DNA from: Chrysaora quinquecirrha | Lineage: Eukaryota; Cnidaria; Scyphozoa; Semaeostomeae; Pelagiidae | DNA length: 64,000 bases | Direction of reading: 5' to 3' | Assembly: GCA_014526335.1 (NCBI GenBank) | Contig: JACTAT010000009.1 | Location: 1,402,717-1,466,716, forward strand | Part shown: in pieces, positions 46,798 to 58,560 of the stretch | Layout of the letters: every line of letters starts with the position of its first letter | How positions within the stretch are numbered: position 1 is the first letter of the stretch | The notes under the pieces: generated by a model | The model's database searches: none | Told to the model about the DNA's origin: nothing | What the model saw: only the letters and a program-made list of their open reading frames with translations | Position numbers and translations under genes: made by a program

Positions 46798-46837
46798 CTC
46801 TTTAAGACGCATTTCTTTCTTCTGCGACTCGTAAAGG
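46798..46837 (-). CDS. CCDC88C: CCDC88 small exon, phase switch (40 nt)
   Basis: Encodes LYESQKKEMRLKE. It is entered in the series phase but leaves in phase 0 at GAG|GTAGGT, so it ends the run of interchangeable exons. Confidence 0.65.
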
Positions 46838-47035
46838 CTACAAAAATGTAGAACAAGAATGAAAATACTGAATACACATGGCATTTGGAATGTAGATCAA
46901 ATCATGATTCTCCGGAGTCACTCTGGTCCCCTCATGGTATCCGGATATTTTGAAAATGCTTCACGCTTCTGCCTTCTATCCACACGTACCCAGCATTTTC
47001 GGTGACAGAAACGGATTTTTTTAAGACACTCTTCC

Positions 47036-47179
47036 AAGGGCGCCGGAAGCAATGCAGGGCGGCGGGGGCAGAAGCAACAACTTTGGGGCAAAACAATAGG
47101 AAAATAAAAGAATTTGACAATTTTTCCGAAGGCATGGGGGGGCAGCTGCCCCCGCTGCCCCCGTGCTTCCGGCGCCCCT
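47036..47179. mobile_element. Short GC-rich MITE-like element
   Basis: AAGGGCGCCGGAAGCA and TGCTTCCGGCGCCCCT form 16-bp ends with one mismatch, 144 bp in all. The interior has GGCGGGGGCAG and CTGCCCCCGC in opposite orientation. Confidence 0.65.
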
Positions 47180-47394
47180 GCACTCTTCAGGGTGGAAATT
47201 TTGAAAACGCCAGTTTCATGCTATCGTGTAGACGGGGAAAACGCAACCTCTTGGATTTGTAAATCTTGCAAACGAACACTTATTACAACTTTTATTGTAT
47301 GTTGACAAAGAGTTTCCTTACGTAATCAATAGGCGAATTCTTGAGCATACACTGCATTTTATCTATGAAACTGGTCGTTTTGATTGAGTCCTTT

Positions 47395-47570
47395 ATCCGA
47401 CCTTACATAAACCTTGTCATTTTTATTTTTCATTTTTGTAACTCTTCTCTTTTGTTTCTTTTTCTTTATAAATAGTCAATAAGTTATGCTCACGATGGAA
47501 TCGTCTATGTAATATTGTATTTATGTATCGAATTGTAAGAATATATATGGATATAAAAAAACGCAACCTC
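47395..47570 (+). repeat. Possible LINE 3' UTR fragment
   Basis: T-rich tract, then AATATTGTATTTATGTATCG and GAATATATATGGATATAAAAAA, like a retrotransposon tail with a short A run. No coding part is seen. Confidence 0.3.
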
Positions 47571-47917
47571 GCCCGCGCTCAATTTTGACAACACTGAACA
47601 TTCAATGGCTGAAGAAAATACGATCATTACTATGGCCCCAATTGTGATTTCTCCGTTTCCATGTGGATAGAGATTATTTTTGAAAAGAAAATCGTGTGGA
47701 TGCAGATTTTTCTGAAAATAACTGCGATGATGGAAAACATTACGTAAACATCCGTTACGTAGGTATAGAGCTAAAAGTTAATTGATATGGTTAATGTAGA
47801 CGCGGCTCTAGTCAAACCGGGGGGTAAAAAAGATCACAATGAAAATAGATCTAGTAAGATGAAAAGGCAGCAGAATTTGAAAATTTTGCAAAGAATGACT
47901 CATAGGGGGCTACATAC

Positions 47918-48085
47918 TTCTTTTCAAGACTTGCAATTTTCTCTTTCTTCAAGCCAAGATCATTTGCAAGATTGTGATTTTTACTGACTGCCTCTTCCAA
48001 TTGTGACTTCAATGATGTGATTCTCCCAACTTTCTGCTTGATGGAACCTTTAGCTCTGTTTAGATCTGATGATACCCCTTCAAAT
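47918..48085 (-). CDS. CCDC88C: CCDC88 coiled-coil exon (168 nt)
   Basis: Encodes FEGVSSDLNRAKGSIKQKVG, then RITSLKSQLEEAVSKNHNLA and NDLGLKKEKIASLEK. Acceptor TTCCTTAG, donor AA|GTATGT. Eight heptads; the last of the symmetric-phase series. Confidence 0.8.
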
Positions 48086-48579
48086 CTAAGGAAAAAGTAT
48101 TAAAAGTCATTTAGTCAATCCAACAGCGGAAGGAAGGCAGTTAACCGAAGATGTTTTATCAAATGTCTGTCCTAAAAGTCTTATTAATTACAGCCAAGAC
48201 CGCATCCATTTATTCATATTGGCGATTTCAGGACCGATAACTGATAACGCTTATATTTGAGTTAAAAGAATTGACTAGTTTAGTTCCGTTTTTTGGTATA
48301 CAATATTTTGGGCTTGCACTTTGCGCTGAAATCTGATACACTCGAAAAAATGAATACGACAAGAAAGATACGGGTACAGAACCTGAACTTGCAGCTCTCC
48401 TAGACTGACAAACCTGATCTAAACTTCACTCTCATTCTACTTCACTGCTTGAGTTTAATTGAATTGTTTTCTATAGACAACTGACCAGGTTTTGGTGAGT
48501 AGTTAAGATCCAAGTTGGCGACAAAAACTCGCACAGCAGAAAAGATAAATTAGAATATAAAGAATATTATTGTGTTTAC

Positions 48580-48714
48580 CTTGTTTCCATTTGTGAAACC
48601 TCTTTCTCATAACTTTCAACGTTCTCACGGAGATATTTAAGTTGACTATTTTTCTCATTGAGAATATGATTCATCTTATCAGTGTCTGTTTTGGTCAGTT
48701 GTAATTCTTCGATC
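48580..48714 (-). CDS. CCDC88C: CCDC88 coiled-coil exon (135 nt)
   Basis: Encodes IEELQLTKTDTDKMNHILNE, then KNSQLKYLRENVESYEKEVS and QMET. Acceptor TTTGTAG, donor AG|GTAAAC. Symmetric phase. Confidence 0.8.
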
Positions 48715-49161
48715 CTACAAATGAACGAGAAGGATAACTACACGTTTTTTAATAAGAAAATTGTTTATAAGAAATTAGGGCTCGGCTCCTCAAAAAGTAA
48801 AGAAATGGGTTTTCAAAAGTAAGGAAGCATTCAGTTTTGGTGAACATGTGTCTGAAACCCTTAAATCATAATCAGAACACTCGTAACAATAAATATGCAG
48901 CTAGACTCCCGAGAACAAAAACAGAAACCGGAAAAAAGCCTTTTGGTTGCAAGGTCCCAAGATTTACAACAAACTTCCAAGCAGCCTACGCCACATGGGA
49001 CATGGACTCATTCCTTCTTCTTAGATATAAGCTGAAACAATTTTATTTTGACAATTGAACATGAGCTATGCTTCTAAAAGTAACATATTATTGTACTATA
49101 TCGTAGTTTTAGATACAGGACCCTCGTTGATAACAGCACTTAGTGTGTTGAAGAGGTTACC

Positions 49162-49175
49162 CTGTATAGACATTG

Positions 49176-49222
<47 letters not shown>
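49162..49222. repeat. (ATT)n microsatellite
   Basis: About 18 consecutive TTA/ATT units in a CCDC88 intron. Confidence 0.9.
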
Positions 49223-49678
49223 TATTTCATGTTGCAGGGGACACTCAGAATTAACTAATTGATAACTCATTAGGAGAGCGACCAAATTTAAAAAATAACA
49301 CATATTTCGAAATTAACTAAACAAGCTCTTTCTGACAGTATTTTTCGATTTTTTCATGCACTGATTTTTTATTTTTGCCATTTTCAAGGTTTTGAAGTAT
49401 ATAGAAGTGTGCGGGCTACGAAAAGTGTTGCTGGATAGCTTCTTTGGGTATTTTGAAGAGGGACAACTAGTTGATTTTCTATCTGCAAGCCAATGCTCAT
49501 TACCCTCTCCGAGACACACAGGTCATCTCTTCTCAAAACATAACAAAACATTTAATCCGCCCCTGGTCAATTGTCCGTTCCTGACGTTATATTCTGATGA
49601 GTTTCAGAGGAAAAAGGCTTTTAAGATGTCTCAGGTTTTCTTCGCAATATAAACAATATAGCAATATAGCACCCTCAC

Positions 49679-49762
49679 CTTCTTTCTAAATCTGAGATAA
49701 TTCCGTCTTTTTCTTGTAATGTAAGCTTCAATTTGTGTTTTTCTGCTGAGCTTTCGTTAATC
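49679..49762 (-). CDS. CCDC88C: CCDC88 coiled-coil exon (84 nt)
   Basis: Encodes INESSAEKHKLKLTLQEKDG then IISDLER. Acceptor CATTGCAG, donor AG|GTGAGG. Four heptads, symmetric phase. Confidence 0.75.
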
Positions 49763-50293
49763 CTGCAATGATATAGATAATGGTATGGGTATGATATGGT
49801 ATAACATTAAATGGTATGGTATAAAAGCCAGTCGCTCAGCTTGATAACTATCGAGCTGATTAACTTGAAATTCTTTTAAAACAAGGCCCTGACAAGTACA
49901 TATACAAAGTAGGTATAAAGAGTATTTGACATTAGTAGAAGATAGGTACACGCCTTTAAAGGAACAAGTTTAAAAGGAACTCAAGGCTGCAAATTCACAA
50001 AAAGTTAGGGGATTTTAAGGAACTCTCGAGGCCCAGGTGCGAAACTACGAATAACTTTTTCAAGAACAAGTACGGTCTATACAACTCAATAACCAAATAA
50101 CAACATATTTCCCATCGTATTTCCTCAAAAGGCTCCATTTATATTTAAAGTTAGAAAATGAAGCAAAGAAATTGCTGTGAAAATTAGTATTTAAACCTAT
50201 TTCACGAAAGGGAACAGTATAAGGAATTTCCAGCCTTATTTTTTAGAACAACTAAGGAAAGCGTGTAGACAAGATGAAGAATTATATAATCAC

Positions 50294-50389
50294 TTTTTCT
50301 GTAGGTTTTCCATTCTTTCATCTTTCTCTTTAGTAGACTGAAGGGAAATGGCTTCGCTCTTTGCTGCAGTTGATTCTAGTGTTGTGATC
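50294..50389 (-). CDS. CCDC88C: CCDC88 coiled-coil exon (96 nt)
   Basis: Encodes ITTLESTAAKSEAISLQSTK then EKDERMENLQK. Acceptor TTCGATAG, donor AA|GTGATT. Symmetric phase. Confidence 0.75.
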
Positions 50390-51166
50390 CTATCGAAAAA
50401 ATTAATTCAATATTATTAAACAAATAACATTAAATAAAATTAAAAATAAATAAAAAGGTTATTATCAGCGAAAAGAAACCAATACGGTCACTTGGTTCGA
50501 GAAATACTGCACCACCGTCCCACCTTGCTTAAACAGCGGCTCTAAAGGGCTAAAGCAAAATTTCCTCATACCAAAAACAATTATCCTCATAGAAAAATAT
50601 TCTCATAAAAAAGCAAAAAGCAATCGTGCTCAAGAACTCCATGAATGAAAATTTTTGCAGGAAAATATTCACCGTTTTATTGACTTTCAATTAGAAGTCA
50701 AAGTTACGGACATTTCAAAAGTTTCCACAGAGAAAGTCATTGACTCAAGTATTGCGAATGAAAACCGTTGCTTAAAAATTATAATTCAATATATTCAGGC
50801 TCAAAATTGAAAATGTTTAATAATATCGAATCTCAACAAAAACGAAGGCATTCTCATAAAAGTGCGTATCATAGAAAAAGACGCAATGTAAAAACGTAAC
50901 AACACAATTCCGTTTACACGAAAGAAAAATATATGGGTCCAAGAGATCCGTATCTTTCAGGTGCGATAAAGGTACAATTTCATTGCGTTTACACGGCAAC
51001 GGATCGGGAACTGATTCAAATGGTTCCGATCTTCTAGCCAACACAAAAAGATACTATCCTATTCCCAAAACGGATCCATGCATACCCGTGTAAACGAAAA
51101 GCCTTTCGTGACCAGTTTGGGAACGGATCGACTCAGATTCGGTCCAGTGTATACGAAAAAACTCAC

Positions 51167-51259
51167 CTGTTTCGTAGATTATTAATAACATAGTCTTTTT
51201 CTTTCATTATTTCAGCTGCTTTGCTTTTGTTGTCATCACTGATTGTCAAATGGCTGATT
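51167..51259 (-). CDS. CCDC88C: CCDC88 coiled-coil exon (93 nt)
   Basis: Encodes ISHLTISDDNKSKAAEIMKE then KDYVINNLRN. Acceptor TATTTAG, donor AG|GTGAGT. Symmetric phase. Confidence 0.75.
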
Positions 51260-51650
51260 CTAAATAAAAAATTTTGTTCGAAAAGAACAATCAATTAATT
51301 TTCAGAAGACACGATTCCATATTTACAACGAGACATATCATACTAATTGTAGCTAGTGCTATCTCATATACCTTTGAAATAATGTTGGTTCTCAAGTTAA
51401 GAGACCGAAACAGTTGACAAAGACGGAATGTATCCAGATGCGGATCAAAATGCACAAATCAAAAAAGTGAAGCAAGCAGAGGAATCTAATGGCATCCTGC
51501 CATACCAGTGCATTAAGCAGTTTTGCACATTTTGTTTCTTATGTGTTTTTTAATCATCTTGTTTTCTTTGCTATTCCCTTGTTCAAGTATGTTCGGAAAC
51601 GTAGACCGCTATAATAACATGCCTCTAAATCTCTATTATAAGATTATTAC

Positions 51651-51713
51651 CTAATTTCCAGTTCGCTCAAATCTTTTTCTCGCTCCATTATCGCAGATTC
51701 AAGCTCGTCGATC
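51651..51713 (-). CDS. CCDC88C: CCDC88 coiled-coil exon (63 nt)
   Basis: Encodes IDELESAIMEREKDLSELEI. Acceptor TTTTCAG, donor AG|GTAATA. Three heptads, symmetric phase. Confidence 0.7.
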
Positions 51714-51988
51714 CTGAAAATAAAAGGCAAAGTGTCAAGAACCACAGCCAAAAGTTAGATTAATGCAAAATTAGCTACTTTTTCAACTATGAGCTACATT
51801 TTAAAACTTTTCCAAAATATCTTGCTACAGAAATTTTTTCTCTTATATTCAGCTTATTATTACTCATAGTATAGGGTGTGTTTCTACATTACAATTGTGA
51901 GTGTCTGTAAAAAATACGCGGATTATTCCTATACATCCATTCTGTAAGTCATTTCACCCCGGGATTATAATATAAAAATGCTTCATAC

Positions 51989-52051
51989 TTTGTTTTTTGC
52001 CTCGTCACGACTCTTTCCTTTGACAAAAGTTGGTTTGCCTTTTCTTCATTC
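51989..52051 (-). CDS. CCDC88C: CCDC88 coiled-coil exon (63 nt)
   Basis: Encodes NEEKANQLLSKERVVTRQKT. Acceptor CTCCGCAG, donor AA|GTATGA. Three heptads, symmetric phase. Confidence 0.65.
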
Positions 52052-52793
52052 CTGCGGAGATGAAAATAATATTCAGCTAACTTGTTTAGAAGTCAAATAC
52101 TGATCATGTTAAACTAAAACTCGGTCTGCAGTAGATGAATGTTGGTCAGCGCAAGAAAAAATCGACTGGCAATGCAGTTTCTTGCAAAAGAATTAAAAAA
52201 CGCAGCCACTAAAGACATAATAGGAAACTAACCCCCAACCTGTGCTTAAGATACCTGAGTCGTAAATTGCGAAGAATATTGGTAATATCTTTGGGCATAC
52301 TTAAAAGGTTATATCGTCTGGCACTCCTCATCCTCAGATTAAAAACTTCAGAAATAGACTGAACAAAGGAATAAGGAGGAATAAAAGCCCTGATGCGGAT
52401 CAACATGCACCAATCAGAAGGTGAAGCTGGATTGACATTGTGTTTCACATCGGGATACAGCGGGTAGACCAATAGAATTAGCTGTATGTAGAGTCTTCGT
52501 GGGAAAACGAACTCCTTTGGTGTATACAAAACCGGCTTTTGGTTTTCATATGGACCGATTCCCAAAATCTGCGAATTGAACCAAGATCTTTCTTTGCCAT
52601 TGATTTGAAAATAATCCCTTGCTGTTATTTTCTGCACGATCTTGGTCATCAAGTAAGTGTTGTCCTATGGCAGAATCATGTATAAGGGTGGGTCGGAACC
52701 GCGGTATGCTCAAAGAAGTATGCCAAAAGATGTTTCAGATTTCCATCGCATTACTATAGATATATGATTGTTAGTAGAAATAGATCAGCTTAC

Positions 52794-52898
52794 TTGTCTT
52801 CTTCAACTTGGAGAAGTTTCTCGAGTTCTTTGTACTTTTCCTCTTGTTTCTTCAAACCATGATTCAACTTATTATTAAGACTGAGTGTTTCTTCCAGC
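52794..52898 (-). CDS. CCDC88C: CCDC88 coiled-coil exon (105 nt)
   Basis: Encodes LEETLSLNNKLNHGLKKQEE then KYKELEKLLQVEED. Acceptor CTTTCAG, donor AA|GTAAGC. Five heptads, symmetric phase. Confidence 0.8.
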
Positions 52899-53151
52899 CT
52901 GAAAGATGAATTGGTATGCCACGATTAGAATAATCAGAGGTCTTTTTAGAAAAAGCGCAAGTAAATGACAGGACAAGAAAAGTTTGCGACATCCGACCTT
53001 TTGTAATACTCTAACAACTAAGCTATCTTGTCACAGGCTCTTCACGAAGGTGAAACCAACAGCTCACATGGCTCATTAGGTTTGAACACACAGGGGACCG
53101 TCATGGGTAACCAAACGCTAGAGTTACATCCTGCTAGGTATATAGGTTTCA

Positions 53152-53330
53152 AGGTACTGTGGCGTCGTGGTGTAATCCAGTTGACTCGTGGTGTCAGAAG
53201 CTCAGTGTGGTCAGGGTTCGAGCCCAGCCACGGTAGCGTCACGGCCAGAGTCGAGGTCTCGATAAGTTAACCTACTACTGAGATCCTAGCGACTGGCGCT
53301 AAAACACCATTTCACCTTCACTTTCACTTT
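53152..53330 (+). repeat. tRNA-derived SINE
   Basis: Almost the same as the copy at 39509, with the tail TTCACTTTCACTTTC, in a CCDC88 intron. The high similarity supports recent activity of the family. Confidence 0.85.
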
Positions 53331-54544
53331 CATAGATTTGTCCAACGTCGGGAGGATGTCATAGCCAACATCATTATCATCAATAATATTATAGACATCA
53401 AGATGATGCTCCCCGTTAATGGCGGAGTGAAATATTAGTTACTAAAAATGAGGTTAGTTTGCCATTTTGATGTCTATAATATTATTATTTCCTTGGCTAA
53501 CCTAAAATGACGTCTTTAAAAGATCATTATCATCAATTTATTTAACGTAGGCTATTTACAAAAACCAGAGAATTACAGCTAATTTAGGCCTACCAAACCA
53601 ACCATGAATAGAGACTACAAGTTACTTATTCATATAAAATCAAAACACAAGAAACCCATTTTTGAAAATCAGATTGTTCAATTTCTTAGCAATTAAGCAG
53701 CATCCTATAAACAGGGTAGGATAATGTAATTATGGTTTTGAAGTAAGGTAAAAATCTATTCATTTATCCTTAAAAGATACGAAAACCGTTATGATTTAAA
53801 CTCGTAGACCATGAAATTTCATTGGAAAACTGAGTTTCCGAAACTCAACCTGTCCCTGTTAGGCTCCAAGCAGTTTCGTATAATTTGGTTACTAATAAGG
53901 GGTTTTTATTGTATTTAGGATTGGATTAAGAATATCCAAGGTTTTTAGAGAACAGTGAGTGACTGATAGAGCTGAGAAAAGATGTCCAAACTGCTAAATA
54001 TTGCTGTGTACACCAACTGGTCTACTTGGTTGCCCATGGATCCTAAGTTAAACAAATAGCTCGCTATCTTTATACAAACATTGAAAATCAAATAATACTT
54101 TTAGCAATCGTAGTTAACAACTTCTAAAGTACAGGCAGTAAGAGCACACAAACACGAGCCAAAACACTTCAGAACCTCCATAAACATTCTGATCAAAACT
54201 GTTTTCAAGAAGATAATGGAGAACATAGACAGACTATACTATTTAGCAACAGCGAGGGGTCTGCAGTCCCGCTTGGCTGCCAGCCAAATTTCTCCCATCA
54301 CTTTCCACTGCTATGTGATTTCTGATATTTTTTTGGACAATTCAAGAACCATCTCTGGGCAACGGTGGAAACAGACGTTTCTTACATTCAGGTTTTAATC
54401 ACTGCAGTCTTTCATTTAAAGTGCTTACGAGGAAAATCAAGAATGGTTCACAGGCATTCAATTCTGTTACCAAAGAGTGTGTCATACTTATAGAATCATT
54501 CTGGTTGCTATACTACCGCAAGGCTTCATAATATATATAAATAC

Positions 54545-54628
54545 CTCTGCTGTAAATTTGAAAGTTTAGATTCAAGTTGTGAGTTGTTGTCTTTCATTCT
54601 TGCAATATTCTTCTCTTCATCTTCAGCT
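54545..54628 (-). CDS. CCDC88C: CCDC88 coiled-coil exon (84 nt)
   Basis: Encodes AEDEEKNIARMKDNNSQLES then KLSNLQQ. Acceptor GTTTTCAG, donor AG|GTATTT. Four heptads, symmetric phase. Confidence 0.75.
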
Positions 54629-55190
54629 CTGAAAACAAATTGACAAAAAATAGAATCACTGTATATCTGCACGGACCAATAATGTATTTTATTTATCTAT
54701 CTTTATTACCACGTTTTAGGCTTACCATGAAAGCTCTATTAAGCCCTCTCTCTCTTTTAAGCCCTCTTCTCTATTTAACCACAATTTTTCAAGTGAAAAT
54801 TTGAAATAATACCCCCCCCCGTGGTTTTCGGTTTTTGTATCTTGAAGCATCAATAGCTTTTTCAAGGATAAATGAATAAATTTTTACCTTACTTCAAAAC
54901 CAGTATAAGATTATCCTACTCTGTATACAGGATACTGCTTAATTGCCAAGAAACTGAATCCTCCTTTATTTTGGCCACTCGACAGTTCAGTAGATAATGT
55001 AAGAAATTAAACGAAATTAAGGGGTAACGTGTTAGATGTCCAAAACGTGTGTCTTATAACTAGCAACTACGAATTTGATGTGATCCTCACACGTCTTAAC
55101 ACCACTCTCCTTAACGACTTCCAAGTATACGAGAAAATGTTTGTATTTAGAAACTGAATTCATACTAAGTTATCAATATCTATGCCTTAC

Positions 55191-55283
55191 TTTTTAGACA
55201 GCTGTTTAAGTCGTTCTTCCGATAACTGCACCAAGTTGCTCAGCTGTCTGTTTTCTTTGTAAGTATTCTGCAGCTCAGTTATT
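55191..55283 (-). CDS. CCDC88C: CCDC88 coiled-coil exon (93 nt)
   Basis: Encodes ITELQNTYKENRQLSNLVQL then SEERLKQLSK. Acceptor TTTTTTAG, donor AA|GTAAGG. Symmetric phase. Confidence 0.75.
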
Positions 55284-56783
55284 CTAAAAAAGAAAACAGC
55301 AAAGTAGAAGAAGAAAATTAATACTGTGATTACTCTATATATCAAAAAAATCAAGATTCCCCTTGTCGATGAATCTATTAATTTAGCAAGTATCATCTTC
55401 TTGAGGGGTGACACAAGAATCAAAAGAAACTAACATGGTTATTAGGCACGAATGTGTCCACTTTGCAGAGAACCAACTGAGGCATAGGCTGCGGCCACAT
55501 TTGAGTTTCGTCTGTGAATTATACTCAAAAGTTTTATTAAAATTTGTCCTTTGGAGGGACATAGTTATGACTAAAAAGAGGTATCAGTGAGCTTTCTGAA
55601 ATGTCAACGTTCATTCAGTACATTGTTTCACATTTTGCATGACCACTGTGCGAACACCTTAACGAAGGTGGACACGTTTTAAGCCTATAAAAGGACCGAA
55701 CTAGGCAAAGAAAAGAGCAATTTCAGCGGTAAAGAACCACTAAAAGCAAGCTTATATCGGAAGGGAAGATAGGATCAGGGCAGATCAATTCAGAGGCATA
55801 GGCTGCGGCCACATTTGAATTTTGTCTGTGAATTATGCTCAAAAGTTTGATTGAAATTCGTCCCTTGGAGGGACACAGTTATGATTACAAAGTGACATAA
55901 ATGAGATTCCTGGAATGTCAAAGCTGCTGAACCTTTCCTTTCAACAAGGCATTCATGTTTGGTTGCGGTATTCCTACTTATTATTGCACAAAAATAGCAG
56001 TCTCGGGACTGCTATAAATGCTAGCACAAAGCTTAAAAGTGAGACCAACATTGTATACAAGAGTCTTAAGGCGTCACACGGAACCTTTAAACATTGCCGT
56101 ATTTGGAAAGGCTTGTTTTATACTTGAAAGAGAGCAATGTCAGAGCAGTTAATATGTTTTTCGTTAAAAGACCAATAGGATTTTGTCATAATACTCGAGA
56201 AAGTACTTACTGCTTATAGCATATTCTGCGGGTAATAGGATGAGTGTAGATATTTTATCTTTATAACAAATGTTTTGTAATAAATTTCATTAACAAGTAA
56301 AGCATATGTGCAGAATCGATGCACATTTCATTTAATTGAAGATTGTCTGGCGCTGGGATAAGTTACAGCAAGGGTTTATTGATACAAAAATTGATCAGCT
56401 CAGGCCAAAGGTTCGAAAAATGATGGGATTGACAGACAACATATTGAGCATTGGATATAAGCACACATAAAACGTTGTTTATGCTAAATTGTGCTTTCGA
56501 AGTGCATATTTGACTCATCTCTATGTTGACTAAGAAAATAATGTGTCAAAAATTGTGTTTCTTTCTAGTGTTATTCATGAAGTAAAGCATCATAAAGTGA
56601 AGTCAGCATAACTCTTATACCTTCAAAAACATGTGTACAGAGTTTTATGCTCAGAAATTATATTTTCACTTTAGTCTGACGGTTTCTTTACTTGGTTCCT
56701 TTTTTTATATATGCACCCTGCATAAAACAAAGATAAAGCACCTCATATGGCATCAGCTACTGAGTCGTTAAAAAGTTAGTTAC

Positions 56784-56867
56784 CTTGCTTCGAGATCTCT
56801 AATCTTCTCATCTTTTTCATCGTTGGTCAAATCTAACTTTCTAAACTGTGTCATTGTACCTTCCAGT
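56784..56867 (-). CDS. CCDC88C: CCDC88 coiled-coil exon (84 nt)
   Basis: Encodes LEGTMTQFRKLDLTNDEKDE then KIRDLEA. Acceptor ATTTTAG, donor AG|GTAACT. Four heptads, symmetric phase. Confidence 0.75.
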
Positions 56868-57344
56868 CTAAAATGGAAAATATTCAAACTAAGGCCCCAG
56901 TGGTAATATTTCGATAAGCAAACTCAGTCAAAGGAACTGTCGGATAGCCTATGGACCGTTTCAACAATTTCCAGCGAAAAATTTGTACAGAAAAGTTCAA
57001 TCGTCTTGAATTTTAGGACTATTTATACATGCCATTCCAAAAATCAGACGGACTGTTAGGACCTGGCAAAAAATTCTATATTGCTTGTCAAACATTTGAA
57101 ATATGCTTATATATAATAATTTTGCAACGTCACAAAACAATATTTGACAAACAAAATGAAGTATATCTATTGACCGATATGTTTGATAAAGTTTTGACGC
57201 AATGAAAAATTGAGTTATTTGAGACATGTTTTGTTATGGGGCCAAACGGTAAATCATTACGCCTGAAAACCAAATTTCAAATTCAAAAGTTTGACAAACA
57301 ATGTTTGATCGTTTGGCCAGGGCCTTAGAAGAATGTCTACTTGC

Positions 57345-57407
57345 CTCTGCTGCAGATCCTGGATTTTCGACTCTTTGTGTTTGGTGTCAGAGGAAACATC
57401 TTCAAGT
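57345..57407 (-). CDS. CCDC88C: CCDC88 coiled-coil exon with GC donor (63 nt)
   Basis: Encodes RLEDVSSDTKHKESKIQDLQ then Q. Three heptads. Acceptor TTTTGTTAG. The donor reads AG|GCAAGT, the standard form of a GC-AG intron; no GT donor keeps the phase shared by all neighbours. Confidence 0.65.
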
Positions 57408-57528
57408 CTAACAAAATACAACAGAAAACTGCGTTAGTCGAACAATTTTAATGAACTGAATAAGTATTCCTTGCAAAAAGGATTAAAGGACTAACATCTA
57501 CAAGACTTAAAGAATTTGGAATAAAAAC

Positions 57529-57612
57529 CTTGATTCTAAGGTCATAATTTTCTCTTCTCTTCTTCGAATACTGAGTTGCCTCTTAACTTTGACATCCATC
57601 AAATCATCAACT
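57529..57612 (-). CDS. CCDC88C: CCDC88 coiled-coil exon (84 nt)
   Basis: Encodes VDDLMDVKVKRQLSIRRREE then KIMTLES. Exactly four heptads long. Acceptor ATTTTCAG, donor AAG|GTTTTT (weak after the GT). Same symmetric phase as its neighbours. Confidence 0.7.
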
Positions 57613-58464
57613 CTGAAAATATAAAAATCAATTCATTAGGGAAGAAGTCAATTACTTAGTCATGCAGTGAGTTTTTGAAAAAGCTTTCGGGAAGAGTGCA
57701 ATTTATTGGTAAAAAATTTGCGCTACAAGGAAAGTTTGACCATTTAGCAACGTTGCAAAACATTGCTTGTAAAGCAAAGTTGTTTAGCACACTTTTTTTT
57801 AAAACTTGACAAGCAATGCTTTGCAACATGGCTACATGGGCAAACTTTTATTTGGCAAGCAAATTTCAGATGTTTTACGAACAATGCATGATCATTTTGC
57901 AATGGCCGAAAATTGAAAACCCTGACCTACCTGATTCGAACATTTGAATATGAATTATTTTTGGTAACGAGCTTTACTTCAAACTACACCCCCTAAACTG
58001 CACTGTAGCCAAGCGTCTAGATTTCTAGCTTACCAGCCAGCTGCGAATGGGTGGGATTGTGTGAGCAGCTCGTTTGGTAGTGAATATGTTACTTAAAATG
58101 GATACGCAAACCGAGTAGTTTGAAAATTGCTGAAAATTCTGCCTAAAAATTTCTGCTGCCAGTATGAAAATTTGTACAACAAGAAATCGAAAAAGACAGG
58201 ACAAGAAATTTTGGTAAGTTTTTTTCAACAGAACTTTTCATGGTTGAAACTTAGAAAACGCCATTGTCTTTTACACAATGATGTACATTTCCCTCAATGA
58301 AATGTATCACCATTTCATTCAAATGAAACTGTAACAGCAAACGTTGGTTGAAACTACATGATCACTCAACAGCCACACAAACCAAACTAGCTCTAAGGAT
58401 ACAATGTACATAGGTATATAATAGTAATAAAGTAATAAGCAGTAATAATAAAACGTCTGCTTAC

Positions 58465-58560
58465 TGTCTTCTCAACTCTTGAATTTCTGAAGTGGCATTC
58501 TTCTCCAGTGATGTTCGAAGTTGTTCTGCTCTGTTTAAAGAATCTTCCAAATCATGAATT
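58465..58560 (-). CDS. CCDC88C: CCDC88 coiled-coil exon, first in window (96 nt)
   Basis: Encodes IHDLEDSLNRAEQLRTSLEK and a further EIQELRRQ. Acceptor TTTCAG, donor CA|GTAAGC; enters and leaves in the same phase (one base completes the first codon, two bases are left over). It is the most 5' exon recognised. Confidence 0.75.

Larger units (their letters stand above)
17702..58560 (-). other. CCDC88C: CCDC88 (Girdin/Daple) homologue, gene span seen in window
   Basis: CCDC88 proteins (Girdin, Daple) are long coiled-coil scaffolds with an N-terminal HOOK domain. Daple links Frizzled and Dishevelled to G proteins. Exons here run right to left. Sixteen coiled-coil exons (58560 to 46146) lead into the conserved end of the coiled coil: DVSATKIAHRCEVL, QLNGTLEEENRALMDQVNK, NQTLLVKTLESRD and REKEKLMDKV, all close to the matching Girdin/Daple segment. 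A Ser-rich low-complexity tail follows and ends WYDYGNV, comparable to the Daple C-terminal PDZ ligand (-GCV). The 3' half is present twice (blocks B and A). The HOOK domain and start lie outside the window or were not found. A Girdin GBA motif was not recognised. The family assignment is strong; orthology to Daple rather than an ancestral Girdin/Daple gene rests on the tail only. Confidence 0.85.

Noticed and set aside
46932..47305. ORFs of 83, 86 and 63 codons on both strands
   Set aside because: They are read from the GC-rich MITE-like element at 47036-47179 and its flanks.
55408..56127. Two plus-strand ORFs of 60 and 70 codons in a tandemly similar region
   Set aside because: A partly repeated non-coding stretch (GGCATAGGCTGCGGCCACAT occurs twice) in a CCDC88 intron; no domain support.
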